A stretch of 34,975 nucleotides of DNA from an uncultured Pelagibacteraceae bacterium (GCA_902609535.1 CACLSF010000008.1:1-34975), one strand, 5' to 3'. Counted from the first letter of the stretch, positions 15,319 through 24,425 are shown. Numbers and translations: made by a program. Notes: generated from the sequence alone by a model not told the origin.

Positions 15319-16886
15319 TGTTCAAAAAATTAATTACATTATTTAAACTCGGTAGAAAACTCGCTAAATCTGATGTTTTAAGTATTTTATCAAAATTTAA
15401 TAAACCACCTTTATTTATAAGTGTAATATTTAAATTACTTTCCCTTTCCTTTACTAAAAAAGATGAGTCATTTGATAATTTAAGTGAAGGCGAAAAATTA
15501 TCTAATTCATTAGCATCTATGGGTACAACATTTATTAAACTCGGCCAATTTTTAGCCACGAGGCCTGATATAATAGGAGATAGATTGTCTAGGGAACTAG
15601 AAAATTTACAAGATAAACTTCCACCTTTTTCACAATCCAAAGCTAAAGAAATGATTAAAAAAGATTTAGGTGATGAACTATATAATTCAATAATTAATAT
15701 AAGTGAGCCAGTTGCGGCTGCTTCAATTGCCCAAGTACATAAAGCTCAAATTAACGATAATGGAGTTATTAAAAATGTAGCAATAAAAATATTAAGACCA
15801 GATATAAAAAAAATTTTTAACGAAGAAGTGGATGCTTTGATGCTTTTTGCCTACATCATTGAGTCATTAATCAAGAAAACTAAACGATTAAAACTAGTTG
15901 AAGTAGTTTTTTTATTGAAAGAAATTACCAGTCTTGAGATGGATTTAAGATTTGAAGCCGCTGCAGCTAACGAATATGCAGAAAATACCAAAAATGATGC
16001 GGGTTTTGAAGTTCCTAAAATCTATTGGGACTATACAAGTGAAAATATAATGACGCTTGATTGGATTGACGGTGTGTCAATTAGAGAGACAGAAGAGCTA
16101 GAGAAAAGATCTATTGATACAAAAAAAATTGCTACTGATATAATTCAACATTTCTTAAGGCATGCAGTAAGAGATGGCTTTTTTCACGCAGATATGCATC
16201 AAGGAAATATTTTTGTAAATGAAAGTGGTCAAATTGTTCCTATAGATTTTGGTATCATGGGAAGGCTAGATAATGTCAGTAAAAGATTTTTAGCCGAAAT
16301 TTTATTTGGTTTTATACAAAGAGATTATAAAAAAGTTGCAGAGGTACATCTTGCAGCAGGACTAGTCCCGAATAATGTACCTGTCAATGATCTTGCTCAA
16401 GCATTAAGATCAATTGGTGAACCTATTTTTGGTCACTCTATAAAAAATATTTCAGGAGGTAAGCTTTTAAAACAACTATTTGACGTTACCGAAAAATTTA
16501 ATATGCAAACGCAACCTCAGTTACTTATGTTACAAAAAACAATGGTAGTAGTTGAAGGAGTTGCAAGAAGATTAAATCCTGAAACAAACATATGGGAAAC
16601 ATCCAAACCTGTTCTAGAAAAATGGCTAAAAGAAACAAAAGATCCTATAAATTCAATGAATGAAACATTAAAAGACTCTGTGGAAGTATTAAAACGTCTT
16701 CCAAATTTACCTCAAGTAATGGATAAAGCAAACCAAGCCCTTAATTACCTTGCAAATGGTCAAATACCACAAAATTCGAATTCTTATAATGAATTAAATA
16801 CTAAAAAAGAAGAAATGAAGTCATTTAGAAACCAGTCTATTATTGGCTTATTATCTCTTGTAATTTTAACCCTATTGGTATTTTAA
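15318..16886 (+). CDS. ubiB: UbiB-family atypical kinase/ATPase for ubiquinone synthesis
   Basis: A 522-residue protein of the ABC1/ADCK/UbiB kinase-like family. It shows the family KxGQ motif KLGQ (74-77), the alanine-rich loop AAASIAQVHKA from about 133, the catalytic-loop segment HADMHQGNIFV and the metal-binding DFGIMGRL. A C-terminal membrane helix (IIGLLSLVILTLLVF) anchors it. UbiB supports assembly of the ubiquinone biosynthetic complex through ATPase activity. The start is taken at TAATG with ubiE; an ATG 12 nt upstream would only add MENI. Confidence 0.95.
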   Translation: MFKKLITLFKLGRKLAKSDVLSILSKFNKPPLFISVIFKLLSLSFTKKDESFDNLSEGEKLSNSLASMGTTFIKLGQFLATRPDIIGDRLSRELENLQDKLPPFSQSKAKEMIKKDLGDELYNSIINISEPVAAASIAQVHKAQINDNGVIKNVAIKILRPDIKKIFNEEVDALMLFAYIIESLIKKTKRLKLVEVVFLLKEITSLEMDLRFEAAAANEYAENTKNDAGFEVPKIYWDYTSENIMTLDWIDGVSIRETEELEKRSIDTKKIATDIIQHFLRHAVRDGFFHADMHQGNIFVNESGQIVPIDFGIMGRLDNVSKRFLAEILFGFIQRDYKKVAEVHLAAGLVPNNVPVNDLAQALRSIGEPIFGHSIKNISGGKLLKQLFDVTEKFNMQTQPQLLMLQKTMVVVEGVARRLNPETNIWETSKPVLEKWLKETKDPINSMNETLKDSVEVLKRLPNLPQVMDKANQALNYLANGQIPQNSNSYNELNTKKEEMKSFRNQSIIGLLSLVILTLLVF

Positions 16887-16894
16887 TTCTCCTC

Positions 16895-18085
16895 ATGAAA
16901 AATAAAAAAATACTTCTAATCATATGTGGTGGCATATCTGCTTACAAAAGCTTAGAAGTAATAAGAGGTTTAAAAAAAAGAGATGTAAGTATTAAAACAA
17001 TACTTACAAAAAGTGGTAAAAACTTTGTAACACCTCTATCTATTTCATCACTTTCGCAAGAAAAAGTATATGAAGATATATTCAGTGCAGAAAATGAGGC
17101 TGAAATGGATCATATTTCACTTTCTAGATGGGCAGATTTAATTTTAATTGTGCCTGCAACAGCAAATACAATCTCAAAATTAAGTTATGGTTTAACTGAC
17201 GACCTAGCTAGCACTGTCGTTTTAGCATCTGATAAACAAGTGTTTTTGGTCCCAGCTATGAATGTCAGAATGTGGGAACACAAATCAACTAAAGATAGTT
17301 TGTCAAAATTAAAAAGTTATGGTTATAGGATAATTGGCCCAGAAATTGGGGATATGGCTTGTGGAGAGTATGGAAAAGGCAAAATGTCAGAACCTTCATA
17401 TATATTAGATACTATAGAAAATTATTTTAAGAATATTGAAAAAAATAAAAAATATAAGGCATTAGTTACAGCTGGACCTACTCAAGAGTTTATAGATCCA
17501 GTAAGATTTATAACTAATAAATCAAGTGGAAAACAAGGTTATGAAATAGCCAAATCATTAAGAGATAATGGTTTTGAAACAACACTTATTTCTGGAGAAA
17601 CAAATTTAGACCCAGTTGAGGGCGTTAAATTTATTTCAGTTAAAACTGCAGAAGAAATGTTTAGGGAAACTCTCAGCAATTTACCTACTGATGTTGCTAT
17701 TTTTAATGCAGCAGTAGCTGATTTTAAAGTTAAAGAGATTAAAAGTGAAAAAATTAAGAAAAGTGAACATTTGGATCTTAAGTTAGAAAAAAATATTGAT
17801 ATTTTATCAAACATATCAAATCATAATTCTCTTAGACCAAAAATTACAATTGGATTTGCAGCAGAATCACAAAATCTTGAGACAAATTCAAAGAGAAAAT
17901 TAGACCAAAAAAACTGCGATTGGATTATTGCAAATGATATTTCTGATAAAACAATAGGTTTTGACTCAGATGATAATGAAGTTTCTATATTTTATAAAAA
18001 TAAAAAAAGTGAAAAGTTATTAAAGAAAAACAAATCTTTAATAGCATCTGAGATAGTAGATAGAGTTATCTCTGAGCTTAATTAA
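16895..18085 (+). CDS. coaBC: Bifunctional phosphopantothenoylcysteine decarboxylase/synthase
   Basis: A 396-residue fusion with two steps of CoA synthesis. The N-terminal CoaC flavoprotein decarboxylase (about 1-185) has GGISAYKS, the DHISLSRWAD histidine, PAMNVRMWE and the flap cysteine Cys156 in MACGEYGKGKM. The C-terminal CoaB synthetase (about 187-396) has TAGPTQEFIDPVRFITNKSSGKQG and NAAVADF. Both halves keep their key residues. It lies 8 nt after ubiB and 3 nt before dut, in the order usual for alphaproteobacteria. Confidence 0.96.
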   Translation: MKNKKILLIICGGISAYKSLEVIRGLKKRDVSIKTILTKSGKNFVTPLSISSLSQEKVYEDIFSAENEAEMDHISLSRWADLILIVPATANTISKLSYGLTDDLASTVVLASDKQVFLVPAMNVRMWEHKSTKDSLSKLKSYGYRIIGPEIGDMACGEYGKGKMSEPSYILDTIENYFKNIEKNKKYKALVTAGPTQEFIDPVRFITNKSSGKQGYEIAKSLRDNGFETTLISGETNLDPVEGVKFISVKTAEEMFRETLSNLPTDVAIFNAAVADFKVKEIKSEKIKKSEHLDLKLEKNIDILSNISNHNSLRPKITIGFAAESQNLETNSKRKLDQKNCDWIIANDISDKTIGFDSDDNEVSIFYKNKKSEKLLKKNKSLIASEIVDRVISELN

Positions 18086-18088
18086 GTA

Positions 18089-18526
18089 ATGGTGAAGGTT
18101 TTATTTAAGAGACTTAACCAAAAAGCAAAACTTCCAAGTTATAAAACTAGTGGATCTTCGGGTATGGATCTGATGGCATGTATAGATAAACCTATAACAA
18201 TCAAATCAAATGAGTCGATGTTGATACCAACAGGTATTGCAATTGCAATTCCTGAAGATACAGAGGTTCAAATTAGACCAAGATCTGGTCTTGCCGCAAA
18301 ATCAAGTATTAGCGTACTAAATACACCAGGTACAATTGATAGTGATTATAGAGGAGAGCTAAAGATTATTTTATTTAACCATGGTAAAGACGAATTTACT
18401 GTCAATGATGAAGATAGAGTTGCTCAAATGGTTTTAATGCCTATTTTAAAAGTAGAAATTGAAGAAACAAATGAATTACCAGAGACAATCAGAGGATCTG
18501 GAGGATTTGGATCTACTGGTAAATAG
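18089..18526 (+). CDS. dut: dUTP diphosphatase
   Basis: A 145-residue trimeric dUTPase that hydrolyses dUTP to dUMP, keeping uracil out of DNA and feeding dTMP synthesis. The five family motifs are visible: SGMDLMA, RPRSGLAAK, NTPGTIDSDYRGEL with the catalytic Asp, the DRVAQMVL segment, and the glycine-rich RGSGGFGSTG tail that closes over the substrate. It is linked in position to coaBC, as is common in bacteria. Confidence 0.96.
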   Translation: MVKVLFKRLNQKAKLPSYKTSGSSGMDLMACIDKPITIKSNESMLIPTGIAIAIPEDTEVQIRPRSGLAAKSSISVLNTPGTIDSDYRGELKIILFNHGKDEFTVNDEDRVAQMVLMPILKVEIEETNELPETIRGSGGFGSTGK

Positions 18527-18529
18527 TAA

Positions 18530-19279
18530 ATGTTTAGTAACAAGGACCTAGAGCGATATTCAAGACAGATTATTTTAAAGAAAGTTGGAGTTTTAGGTCA
18601 AAAGAAATTTCAAAATGCAAAAGTTTTGGTTGTTGGGTGTGGTGGCTTAGGGACACCTGTTATTGATTTACTTTGTCGAGCAGGTATTGGTGAAATTGGC
18701 ATGATGGACCATGATAAAGTGAGTATATCAAATCTACATCGACAAGTTATGTTCACTTCTGATGATGTTGGAAAATATAAAGTTAATATTTTAAAAAAAA
18801 AAATTAATAAAATTAATAAAAAGGTAAAAGTAAAAACATATAGAGTTAAAGCAGAAGATAAAAATTTAGCAAAAATTCTTAAACAATATGATGTTATTGT
18901 TGACGGTACAGATAATTTTAAAGCAAAATTTCTTTTAAATAAATTTTCGTTAAAATATAAAAAAAAACTTATTATTGGAGCTATAAGTAAATTTGAAGGA
19001 CATATTTTTACATTTGATTTTAGTTTAAAAAAAAGTCCCTGTTTGAAATGTTTCTACCAAGGAGAGCCAGCAGAAGGAGTTTTGGATTGTGAAACAGATG
19101 GTATATTGGGATCAACTGCAGTTATTACAGGCAGCCTACAAGCTAATGAGGTTTTGAAGACAATATTAAATGTTGGTAAAAATTTAAATTCTCATATTTT
19201 CATAATAGATTTATTAAATCTTAAATTTAGGAAAGTATTATTTAGAAAAAAAAAAGGATGTATATGCGAAAATATTTAA
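18530..19279 (+). CDS. ThiF/MoeB/HesA-family adenylyltransferase (E1-like)
   Basis: A 249-residue E1-like enzyme that adenylates the C-terminal Gly of a ubiquitin-like sulfur carrier (ThiS or MoaD type). It has the ATP-binding GCGGLG (36-41), SNLHRQVMF, DGTDNF (125-130), zinc cysteines Cys171/Cys174 and Cys244/Cys246, and Cys187 in VLDCETDG at the position of the ThiF/MoeB catalytic cysteine. It has no rhodanese domain. No thiS, thiG or moaD is in the window, so thiamine versus molybdopterin cannot be decided. It lies 3 nt after dut. Confidence 0.88.
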   Translation: MFSNKDLERYSRQIILKKVGVLGQKKFQNAKVLVVGCGGLGTPVIDLLCRAGIGEIGMMDHDKVSISNLHRQVMFTSDDVGKYKVNILKKKINKINKKVKVKTYRVKAEDKNLAKILKQYDVIVDGTDNFKAKFLLNKFSLKYKKKLIIGAISKFEGHIFTFDFSLKKSPCLKCFYQGEPAEGVLDCETDGILGSTAVITGSLQANEVLKTILNVGKNLNSHIFIIDLLNLKFRKVLFRKKKGCICENI

Positions 19280-19713
19280 TATTTTCATTTCTTTTTCTTT
19301 TACCATTTTCATCGATTGCTCAAGAAAATAATTATTTTCTTATGTTAAAAAATAAAAAAGTAAATGTTAGATACGGTCCAAGCTTTGATTATCCAATTAA
19401 ATATGTATATAGAATGATTGAGTTACCTCTGAAAGTAATCGATAAAAAAGAAAATTTCAGAAGAGTTATCGACCATAAAAAAAATAGTGGTTGGATTCAT
19501 ATTTCACAATTGAGGAATTCACGCTCAATAATCACCAAATCTGAAAAGATTCTATTTAAAAACCCAACAAAATACTCAAAACCATTAGCTAAATTGGATG
19601 AGGGTCGTCTTTTAAAAGTTATTAAATGCGAGGAAAAATGGTGTAATATTAGGACAGGCGATTACTCAGGCTGGATTATGAAAGATGATAATATATGGGG
19701 TATCGTTAATTAA
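19264..19713 (+). CDS. Secreted bacterial SH3-domain protein
   Basis: 149 residues. A signal peptide (MRKYLIFSFLFLLPFSSIAQ, cleavage likely after SIA) precedes two SH3b repeats: the first from VNVRYGPSFDYPI to GWIHISQL, the second from ILFKNPTKYSKPLAKL to SGWIMKDDNIWGI. Such periplasmic SH3b proteins are presumed to bind peptidoglycan or partner proteins; no enzyme domain is present. The start at 19264 is preferred over 19258 because AAGGA sits 5 nt before it. It overlaps the end of the ThiF-like gene by 16 nt and converges with the DUF3501 gene, overlapping it by 8 nt. Confidence 0.85.
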   Translation: MRKYLIFSFLFLLPFSSIAQENNYFLMLKNKKVNVRYGPSFDYPIKYVYRMIELPLKVIDKKENFRRVIDHKKNSGWIHISQLRNSRSIITKSEKILFKNPTKYSKPLAKLDEGRLLKVIKCEEKWCNIRTGDYSGWIMKDDNIWGIVN

Positions 19714-20299
19714 AGTCTGCAGAAAGAGCTTTGATATTTTCCTCTGAAAATTTAGTCGTGTGTGAATACTCCTTGTGATCAATGCCAACTTCAATTGAAT
19801 TACTTTGGTCTTTGAACTTATTTACCTGATCATCTGAAAATTGAAAATGTATAAACTGAACCGAAGATGCTTTTCCATCATCTGAAGTTCTATCAACATC
19901 CATTTCTGGAACTGCATAAATTTTTTCATCTCCAACTTTAATAAATATATTATTTTCAACACCACCTAACTTGCCAAGAAACTCAGCTCTAATGATGGGG
20001 TTGTCTATCTCAAACATCAGAGTGGCAACTAGCTCTTTGCCATTGGGGATAAGAGGATTATATGCAGCAAGTTCATCTGCAACTTGTTCATCTCCACCCT
20101 TTTCGATGTAAAGCATTTCTTGTACCTGAGCTATCATTGTTTCATAACATTCAAAATAAAATGTTGCATAAGGCCCTAAAAGAATTCTTCTATTTTTTTT
20201 AAACTCAACTAATTCTTTTCTCATTTGTCTTCTAACCTTTGAGTATGCATCTAAAGGAAGAAGATCTTCTTTTGTAATAATTTTTTGTTCTTTTGACAT
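19706..20299 (-). CDS. DUF3501 family protein
   Basis: A 197-residue soluble protein recognised by its opening ITKEDLLPLDAYSKVRRQMRK and the central RILLGPYATFYFECYETMIAQVQEML and YNPLIPNGKELVATLMFEID stretches of the DUF3501 family. No catalytic motif is evident and the function is unknown. In many proteobacteria the family is found next to the cysteine-rich Fe-S protein and rubrerythrin seen here, so a role in the same redox/peroxide pathway is inferred. The start is taken at MSKEQK, 1 nt past the upstream stop; an ATG at 20311 would overlap that gene. Confidence 0.85.
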   Translation of the reverse strand: MSKEQKIITKEDLLPLDAYSKVRRQMRKELVEFKKNRRILLGPYATFYFECYETMIAQVQEMLYIEKGGDEQVADELAAYNPLIPNGKELVATLMFEIDNPIIRAEFLGKLGGVENNIFIKVGDEKIYAVPEMDVDRTSDDGKASSVQFIHFQFSDDQVNKFKDQSNSIEVGIDHKEYSHTTKFSEENIKALSADFN

Positions 20300-20300
20300 T

Positions 20301-21626
20301 CTATAATCCATAACTTTTTGAGACTATCTCAATTGGATGCACAGCTTCATCACTTACGATGTTTGTGTCATCAGCTAGCTGTTTAATATGTTTACCAGCC
20401 AATGGACAGTCAGATGCCATATATTTATTATTTTTTCTTTTAACAGTACTTGCGGTAGTTTTGCCCACCTTGTTTGCTATATCATGAGTTTCTTTCATAA
20501 TACCAAAAGTTCCTCCATGACCTGCGCATCTTTCAACAACATCTAATTTAATATTTGGAATTAATTTAAGCATATCTCTTGCCTTGTTACCCATATTTTG
20601 TGCTCTAGCATGACAAGCATTATGTACTGTTACTCCGCCATCAATTTCTTTCAAACCATCTACCAATCCTTCTTTATTGGCAATATCCATAACATATTCA
20701 TCAATATCGAGTGTATTTTTTGAAAGTTTATTAATTATTCCATCGTTTGGCATTAACAGAGGCCATTCAAACTTTAACATTAAACCACAACTTGCGGTTA
20801 AGGTTATTACTTTATAACCCTTTTCGACATATTTGATTAATTCTCTAGAAACTAACTCCGCTTGCTTTGTAACTTGATTTAAATCTGCTTGTTCCAGATA
20901 AGGCATACCACAACAACCTGGATAAGAGTGCTCTACTTCTACATTATTATGATGAAGTACTTTTAAAGCTGCTTCTCCAGTTTTTTTCTTATTAAAATTA
21001 ACAAAACATGTGGAATAAATTACAACTTTTCTTTCTTTGTATTTTGGTAAAATATTTTTTTTAAATTTTTGAAAATAATTTGCGAATGTTTCTTTATTAT
21101 ATTTTGGCAAAATAACTCTTTTATCAATTCCTGTAAAAAATTCTAAAACTTTTCTAGCAAATATATTTTTTACGTTGGTAATCCAATTTATGAAAAAGCT
21201 AAAAAATATTCCTATTTTAGAATTTCTATCAATTTGTGTTAATTGATTGGCAGTTTTCGAAACATCACCATTTTTTCTTTGAGCCGTTCTATATCTCAAC
21301 ATTAAATGAGGAAAATCTAAATCAAATTCGTGTGGTGGCACATAAGGACATTTAGTCATAAAACACATGTCACATAAAGTACAAGCATCAACAACTGGCT
21401 TAAACTTATCACTTGAAAGATCTGATACTTCACCTCCTTCTGTTTCGTCAATATAGTCAAATAATTTTGGGAAGCTGTCACATAAATTAAAACATCTTCT
21501 ACATCCATGACAAATATCAAAAACTCTTCTCATCTCCTGATCAATTTTCTCAGGATTAATAAAATCAGGATCCCTAAATTTTAATGGGTGCCTTATAGGT
21601 GCTTGTGTACCGCCTTCTTTACTCAT
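20301..21626 (-). CDS. Cysteine-rich Fe-S oxidoreductase (GlpC/HdrD-like)
   Basis: A 441-residue protein with two N-terminal [4Fe-4S] motifs, Cys39/42/45/49 (CHGCRRCFNLC) and Cys82/85/88/93 (CTLCDMCFMTKC). Two C-terminal CCG (heterodisulfide-reductase-type) domains follow; the first has PGCCGMPYLEQAD and the second shows ERCAGHGGTFGI. It resembles GlpC/GlcF electron-transfer subunits but has no flavin subunit gene beside it; between rubrerythrin and DUF3501 it may instead pass electrons to rubrerythrin (inference). The ATG at 21626 is chosen because an upstream GTG at 21671 lies within the intergenic hairpin and would add a non-family N-terminus. Confidence 0.87.
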   Translation of the reverse strand: MSKEGGTQAPIRHPLKFRDPDFINPEKIDQEMRRVFDICHGCRRCFNLCDSFPKLFDYIDETEGGEVSDLSSDKFKPVVDACTLCDMCFMTKCPYVPPHEFDLDFPHLMLRYRTAQRKNGDVSKTANQLTQIDRNSKIGIFFSFFINWITNVKNIFARKVLEFFTGIDKRVILPKYNKETFANYFQKFKKNILPKYKERKVVIYSTCFVNFNKKKTGEAALKVLHHNNVEVEHSYPGCCGMPYLEQADLNQVTKQAELVSRELIKYVEKGYKVITLTASCGLMLKFEWPLLMPNDGIINKLSKNTLDIDEYVMDIANKEGLVDGLKEIDGGVTVHNACHARAQNMGNKARDMLKLIPNIKLDVVERCAGHGGTFGIMKETHDIANKVGKTTASTVKRKNNKYMASDCPLAGKHIKQLADDTNIVSDEAVHPIEIVSKSYGL

Positions 21627-21646
21627 AAATATTTTTAGATATGGTT

Positions 21647-21674
21647 TTTGTGGACGAGAGGGTTCGTCCACAAA
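21647..21674 (-). promoter_or_regulatory. Strong intergenic hairpin between rubrerythrin and the Fe-S protein gene
   Basis: Perfect 11-bp stem TTTGTGGACGA / TCGTCCACAAA with a 6-nt loop, starting 6 nt after the rubrerythrin stop. On the minus strand it is followed by AAACC rather than a T-run, so it is not a standard intrinsic terminator. An RNA-stability or processing element that sets the rubrerythrin message apart from downstream genes is more likely. Confidence 0.65.
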
Positions 21675-21680
21675 TTTTGT

Positions 21681-22097
21681 TTAAGCGATGCTTTCTAAAG
21701 TCTTTTGAAATTTACCAGCGTGCGATTTTTCAGCTTTTGCTAAAGTCTCAAACCAGTCAGCTATTTCATCAAAACCTTCATCTCTAGCTGTCTTAGCCAT
21801 TCCAGGATACATATCTGTGTATTCATGAGTTTCACCTTGAATTGCTGACTCAAGATTTGCTTTAGTTTCACCAATTGGTTTACCAGTTGCTGGATCACCA
21901 ACTTCTTCCAAATATTCTAAGTGACCGTGCGCGTGTCCAGTTTCACCTTCAGCAGTTGATCTAAATACAGCCGCTACATCGTTAAAACCTTCAACATCCG
22001 CTTTTTGAGCAAAATAAAGATATCTTCTGTTTGCTTGACTTTCGCCAGAAAATGCTTCCTTTAAATTTTCCTCTGTTTTACTACCTTTTAATGACAT
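21681..22097 (-). CDS. Rubrerythrin (ferritin-like, no rubredoxin domain)
   Basis: A 138-residue di-iron protein that reduces hydrogen peroxide. Ligand helices show Glu19 (FSGES), Glu52/His55 (EGETGH), Glu89/Glu92 (GETHEY) and Glu123/His126 (AEKSH). The C-terminal rubredoxin domain of classical rubrerythrins is absent, so electrons must come from another protein; the neighbouring Fe-S oxidoreductase is the obvious candidate (inference). A strong Shine-Dalgarno AAGGAG precedes the ATG, suggesting high expression. The promoter region carries TTCTAAA/TTTAGAA half-sites suited to the nearby Irr regulator. Confidence 0.92.
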   Translation of the reverse strand: MSLKGSKTEENLKEAFSGESQANRRYLYFAQKADVEGFNDVAAVFRSTAEGETGHAHGHLEYLEEVGDPATGKPIGETKANLESAIQGETHEYTDMYPGMAKTARDEGFDEIADWFETLAKAEKSHAGKFQKTLESIA

Positions 22098-22120
22098 TTT
22101 TACTCCTTGTTTTAATAATG

Positions 22121-22175
22121 ATTCTAAAGTGGTTTATATATAGAGGATTAATAATAAGTCAACAGTTTAGAATAA
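22121..22175 (-). promoter_or_regulatory. Rubrerythrin promoter with possible Irr half-sites
   Basis: Minus strand: TTGACT (22157-22162), then TATATA (16-nt spacer) or TATAAA (18-nt spacer) at 22133-22140. Half-site TTATTCTAAAC lies just upstream of the -35 (22165-22175), and TTTAGAAT (22121-22128) covers the expected transcription start. These match the TTAGAA/TTCTAA halves known for Irr boxes; neither is a full two-half palindrome. The rest of 22098-22211 is plain AT-rich spacer. Confidence 0.5.
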
Positions 22176-22211
22176 ATATAATTTATTATTTAAACTATTG
22201 ATATTATTAAA

Positions 22212-22640
22212 TTATTTTTGCGATTGATTATCACTTACAATTTTAGCGATAACTTCTACTGATTTTATTTTTTTTCCTGGAATAGTTCTCTTAATTTTAA
22301 CCTCATCAACATCATCTTGATGAATATCAATCAGTTTATTTTCGTCTTCATCGAAGAAATGGTGGTGGTGAGTTATATTTGTATCGTAGTAACTTTGTGA
22401 AGCATTTAGAGGAATCTCTTTTAAATAACCCTTTTTGATAAATGCATGAACCGTGTTGTAAACAGTTGCTAAAGAAACCTTAATATTTGCTTGATTTTCA
22501 ATGATTTTAACTAGTTCTTTAATAGTAAAGTGAAAGGTTCTATCAGTATCAAATAACACCTCACAAATTTTAATTCTTTGTTTTGTAAGTCTCAATCCTG
22601 AATTTCTTAATTTGTCTATATATCGTTCGGTGTAAGCCAT
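22212..22640 (-). CDS. irr: Fur-family iron response regulator, Irr type
   Basis: A 142-residue Fur-superfamily regulator with winged helix [15 protein letters not shown] ... [19 protein letters not shown] and a dimerisation domain. The HHHH run at residues 91-94 ([12 protein letters not shown]) is the haem-responsive histidine motif of alphaproteobacterial Irr; the CxxC pairs of Fur/PerR are absent. Irr in rhizobia represses or activates iron and haem genes and responds to haem. Here it diverges from fabA across 70 nt and precedes rubrerythrin on its own strand. A palindrome between its -10 box and its start codon suggests autoregulation. Confidence 0.9.
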   Translation of the reverse strand: MAYTERYIDKLRNSGLRLTKQRIKICEVLFDTDRTFHFTIKELVKIIENQANIKVSLATVYNTVHAFIKKGYLKEIPLNASQSYYDTNITHHHHFFDEDENKLIDIHQDDVDEVKIKRTIPGKKIKSVEVIAKIVSDNQSQK

Positions 22641-22653
22641 TACTAATTATAAT

Positions 22654-22680
22654 TATTCTAAAGAATATCTATATTATAAT
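22654..22680. promoter_or_regulatory. irr-fabA bidirectional promoter region with Irr-box-like palindrome
   Basis: ATTATAAT (22673-22680) reads as TATAAT on both strands and can be the -10 box for both irr and fabA; I see no good -35 for either. Between it and irr lies TATTCTAAAGAATA (22654-22667), halves TATTCT/AGAATA around two bases, resembling an Irr operator downstream of the irr -10. Confidence 0.5.
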
Positions 22681-22710
22681 GTTTGTAAATCAAGTAATAA
22701 GATTAAAATT

Positions 22711-23211
22711 ATGAAAAAAAGTTCCTTCAATTATGACGATTTAATTAGTTGCGCAAATGGTGAACTTTTTGGCCCTGGAAACGCAAAATTACCTTCTCCA
22801 CCAATGCTAATGTTTGATAGAATTACAGAAATTAGTGAAAAAAATGGAGCCTTTAACAAAGGGTTGATGAAGGCTGAACTTGATATTAAAGATAATTTGT
22901 GGTTTTTTGGTTGTCACTTTAAAGAAGATCCAGTGATGCCAGGATGTTTAGGTTTAGATGCAATGTGGCAACTGGTTGGGTTTTACTTAGGATGGCTTGG
23001 AAATCCTGGAAGGGGAAGAGCCTTAGGAGTAAGCACAGTAAAATTTACAGGAGAGGTTTTAAAAAATGTCAAAATGGCGACATATATTATTGATATGAAA
23101 AGAATATTGATTAAAGGTGAAACAACAGTTGGGCTAGCAAATGGTATTCTTCTTGCAGACGGCAAGAAAATATATTCTGCAGATAGTTTAAAAGTAGGAT
23201 TATTTAAATGA
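22711..23211 (+). CDS. fabA: 3-hydroxydecanoyl-ACP dehydratase/isomerase
   Basis: A 166-residue hotdog-fold enzyme that dehydrates 3-hydroxydecanoyl-ACP and isomerises trans-2- to cis-3-decenoyl-ACP, starting anaerobic-type unsaturated fatty acid synthesis. The active-site histidine is His69 in [24 protein letters not shown] and the paired aspartate is Asp83, matching His70/Asp84 of E. coli FabA. Length and the paired fabB mark it as FabA rather than FabZ. It overlaps fabB by 4 nt (ATGA). Confidence 0.96.
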   Translation: MKKSSFNYDDLISCANGELFGPGNAKLPSPPMLMFDRITEISEKNGAFNKGLMKAELDIKDNLWFFGCHFKEDPVMPGCLGLDAMWQLVGFYLGWLGNPGRGRALGVSTVKFTGEVLKNVKMATYIIDMKRILIKGETTVGLANGILLADGKKIYSADSLKVGLFK

Positions 23212-24422
23212 TGAGAAGAGTAGTAATTACAGGTTTAGGAATTGTTTCATGTCTTGGTAATAATCAAGAAGAAGTTCATCAATCTTTATTAAATACAAAA
23301 TCAGGAATTTCTTTTTCTGAAGAATACAAAGAACATAATCTAAAAAGTCATATTCATGGAAAGCCTAATATTAAACTTGAGGATCATATAGATAGAAAAA
23401 CAATTAGATTTATGGGATCAGGATCAGCTTACAATTATATCGCCATGAAAGAAGCAATAGAGGACTCTGGATTAGACGACACTGATGTAAGTAATTTTAA
23501 AACAGGAATTGTTATGGGTTCGGGTGGACCTTCAATTGAAAATGTTATTTTAGCAGCAGATAAAACTAGAGCTAAAACACCAAAATTAATGGGACCGTTT
23601 ATAGTTCCAAGAACAATGGCAAGTACTGCCTCAGCAACACTTGCTGTTCCATTTAAAATTAAAGGAACAAACTATACAATGAGTTCAGCCTGTGCAACTA
23701 GCGGACATTGTATTGGAAATTCTATGGAACTTATTCAGATGGGAAAACAAGATGTTGTTTTTGCAGGTGGCAGCGAAGAGATACATTGGGCAATGACAGC
23801 TATGTTCGATGCGATGACAGCATTATCTTCAAAATATAATGATACACCTGAGAAAGCATCAAGAGCTTATGATAAAACTAGAGATGGTTTTGTAATTGCT
23901 GGAGGTGCAGGGGTTTTAGTTCTTGAGGAATATGAACATGCTAAAGCTAGAGGAGCTAAAATATACGCAGAATTAACTGGTTATGGAGCAACTTCAGATG
24001 GATATGATATGGTGGCACCATCTGGTGAAGGTGCAGTAAGATGTATGCAAATGGCTATGACAACTTCAAAAAATAAAGTAGATTATATAAATACTCATGG
24101 AACTTCTACTCCAGTTGGAGATATTACTGAACTAAATGCTGTTAAAGAAGCTTTTGGAAGTGAAATTCCAAAAATTAGCTCAACCAAATCTTTATCAGGT
24201 CACCCTCTGGGAGCTGCATCAGTCCATGAAGCAATATATTGTTTAATTATGATGAAAAATAACTTCATTACCGGGTCAGCTAACATAAGTGAAATGGATG
24301 ATGAGGCTAAAAAATTTCCAATAGTTGCTAAAACAGAAACAGAAGTAACATTAAATACTGTCATGTCTAATAGTTTTGGTTTTGGTGGAACAAATGCAAC
24401 TCTAGTATTTGAGAAAGTTTAA
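23208..24422 (+). CDS. fabB: Beta-ketoacyl-ACP synthase I
   Basis: A 404-residue thiolase-fold condensing enzyme needed to elongate the cis-3-decenoyl product of FabA. The triad is Cys162 in [10 protein letters not shown], a histidine in [11 protein letters not shown] and a second in [11 protein letters not shown]. The C-terminal [14 protein letters not shown] is typical. The length and pairing with fabA favour FabB over FabF. Two ATGs lie in a row at the start; the first overlaps the fabA stop. Confidence 0.96.
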   Translation: MMRRVVITGLGIVSCLGNNQEEVHQSLLNTKSGISFSEEYKEHNLKSHIHGKPNIKLEDHIDRKTIRFMGSGSAYNYIAMKEAIEDSGLDDTDVSNFKTGIVMGSGGPSIENVILAADKTRAKTPKLMGPFIVPRTMASTASATLAVPFKIKGTNYTMSSACATSGHCIGNSMELIQMGKQDVVFAGGSEEIHWAMTAMFDAMTALSSKYNDTPEKASRAYDKTRDGFVIAGGAGVLVLEEYEHAKARGAKIYAELTGYGATSDGYDMVAPSGEGAVRCMQMAMTTSKNKVDYINTHGTSTPVGDITELNAVKEAFGSEIPKISSTKSLSGHPLGAASVHEAIYCLIMMKNNFITGSANISEMDDEAKKFPIVAKTETEVTLNTVMSNSFGFGGTNATLVFEKV

Positions 24423-24425
24423 TAA

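Noticed and set aside
21627-21671. GTG start giving a 15-residue longer Fe-S protein
   Set aside because: The added codons are formed by the 11-bp intergenic hairpin, and the family-like N-terminus begins at the ATG at 21626.
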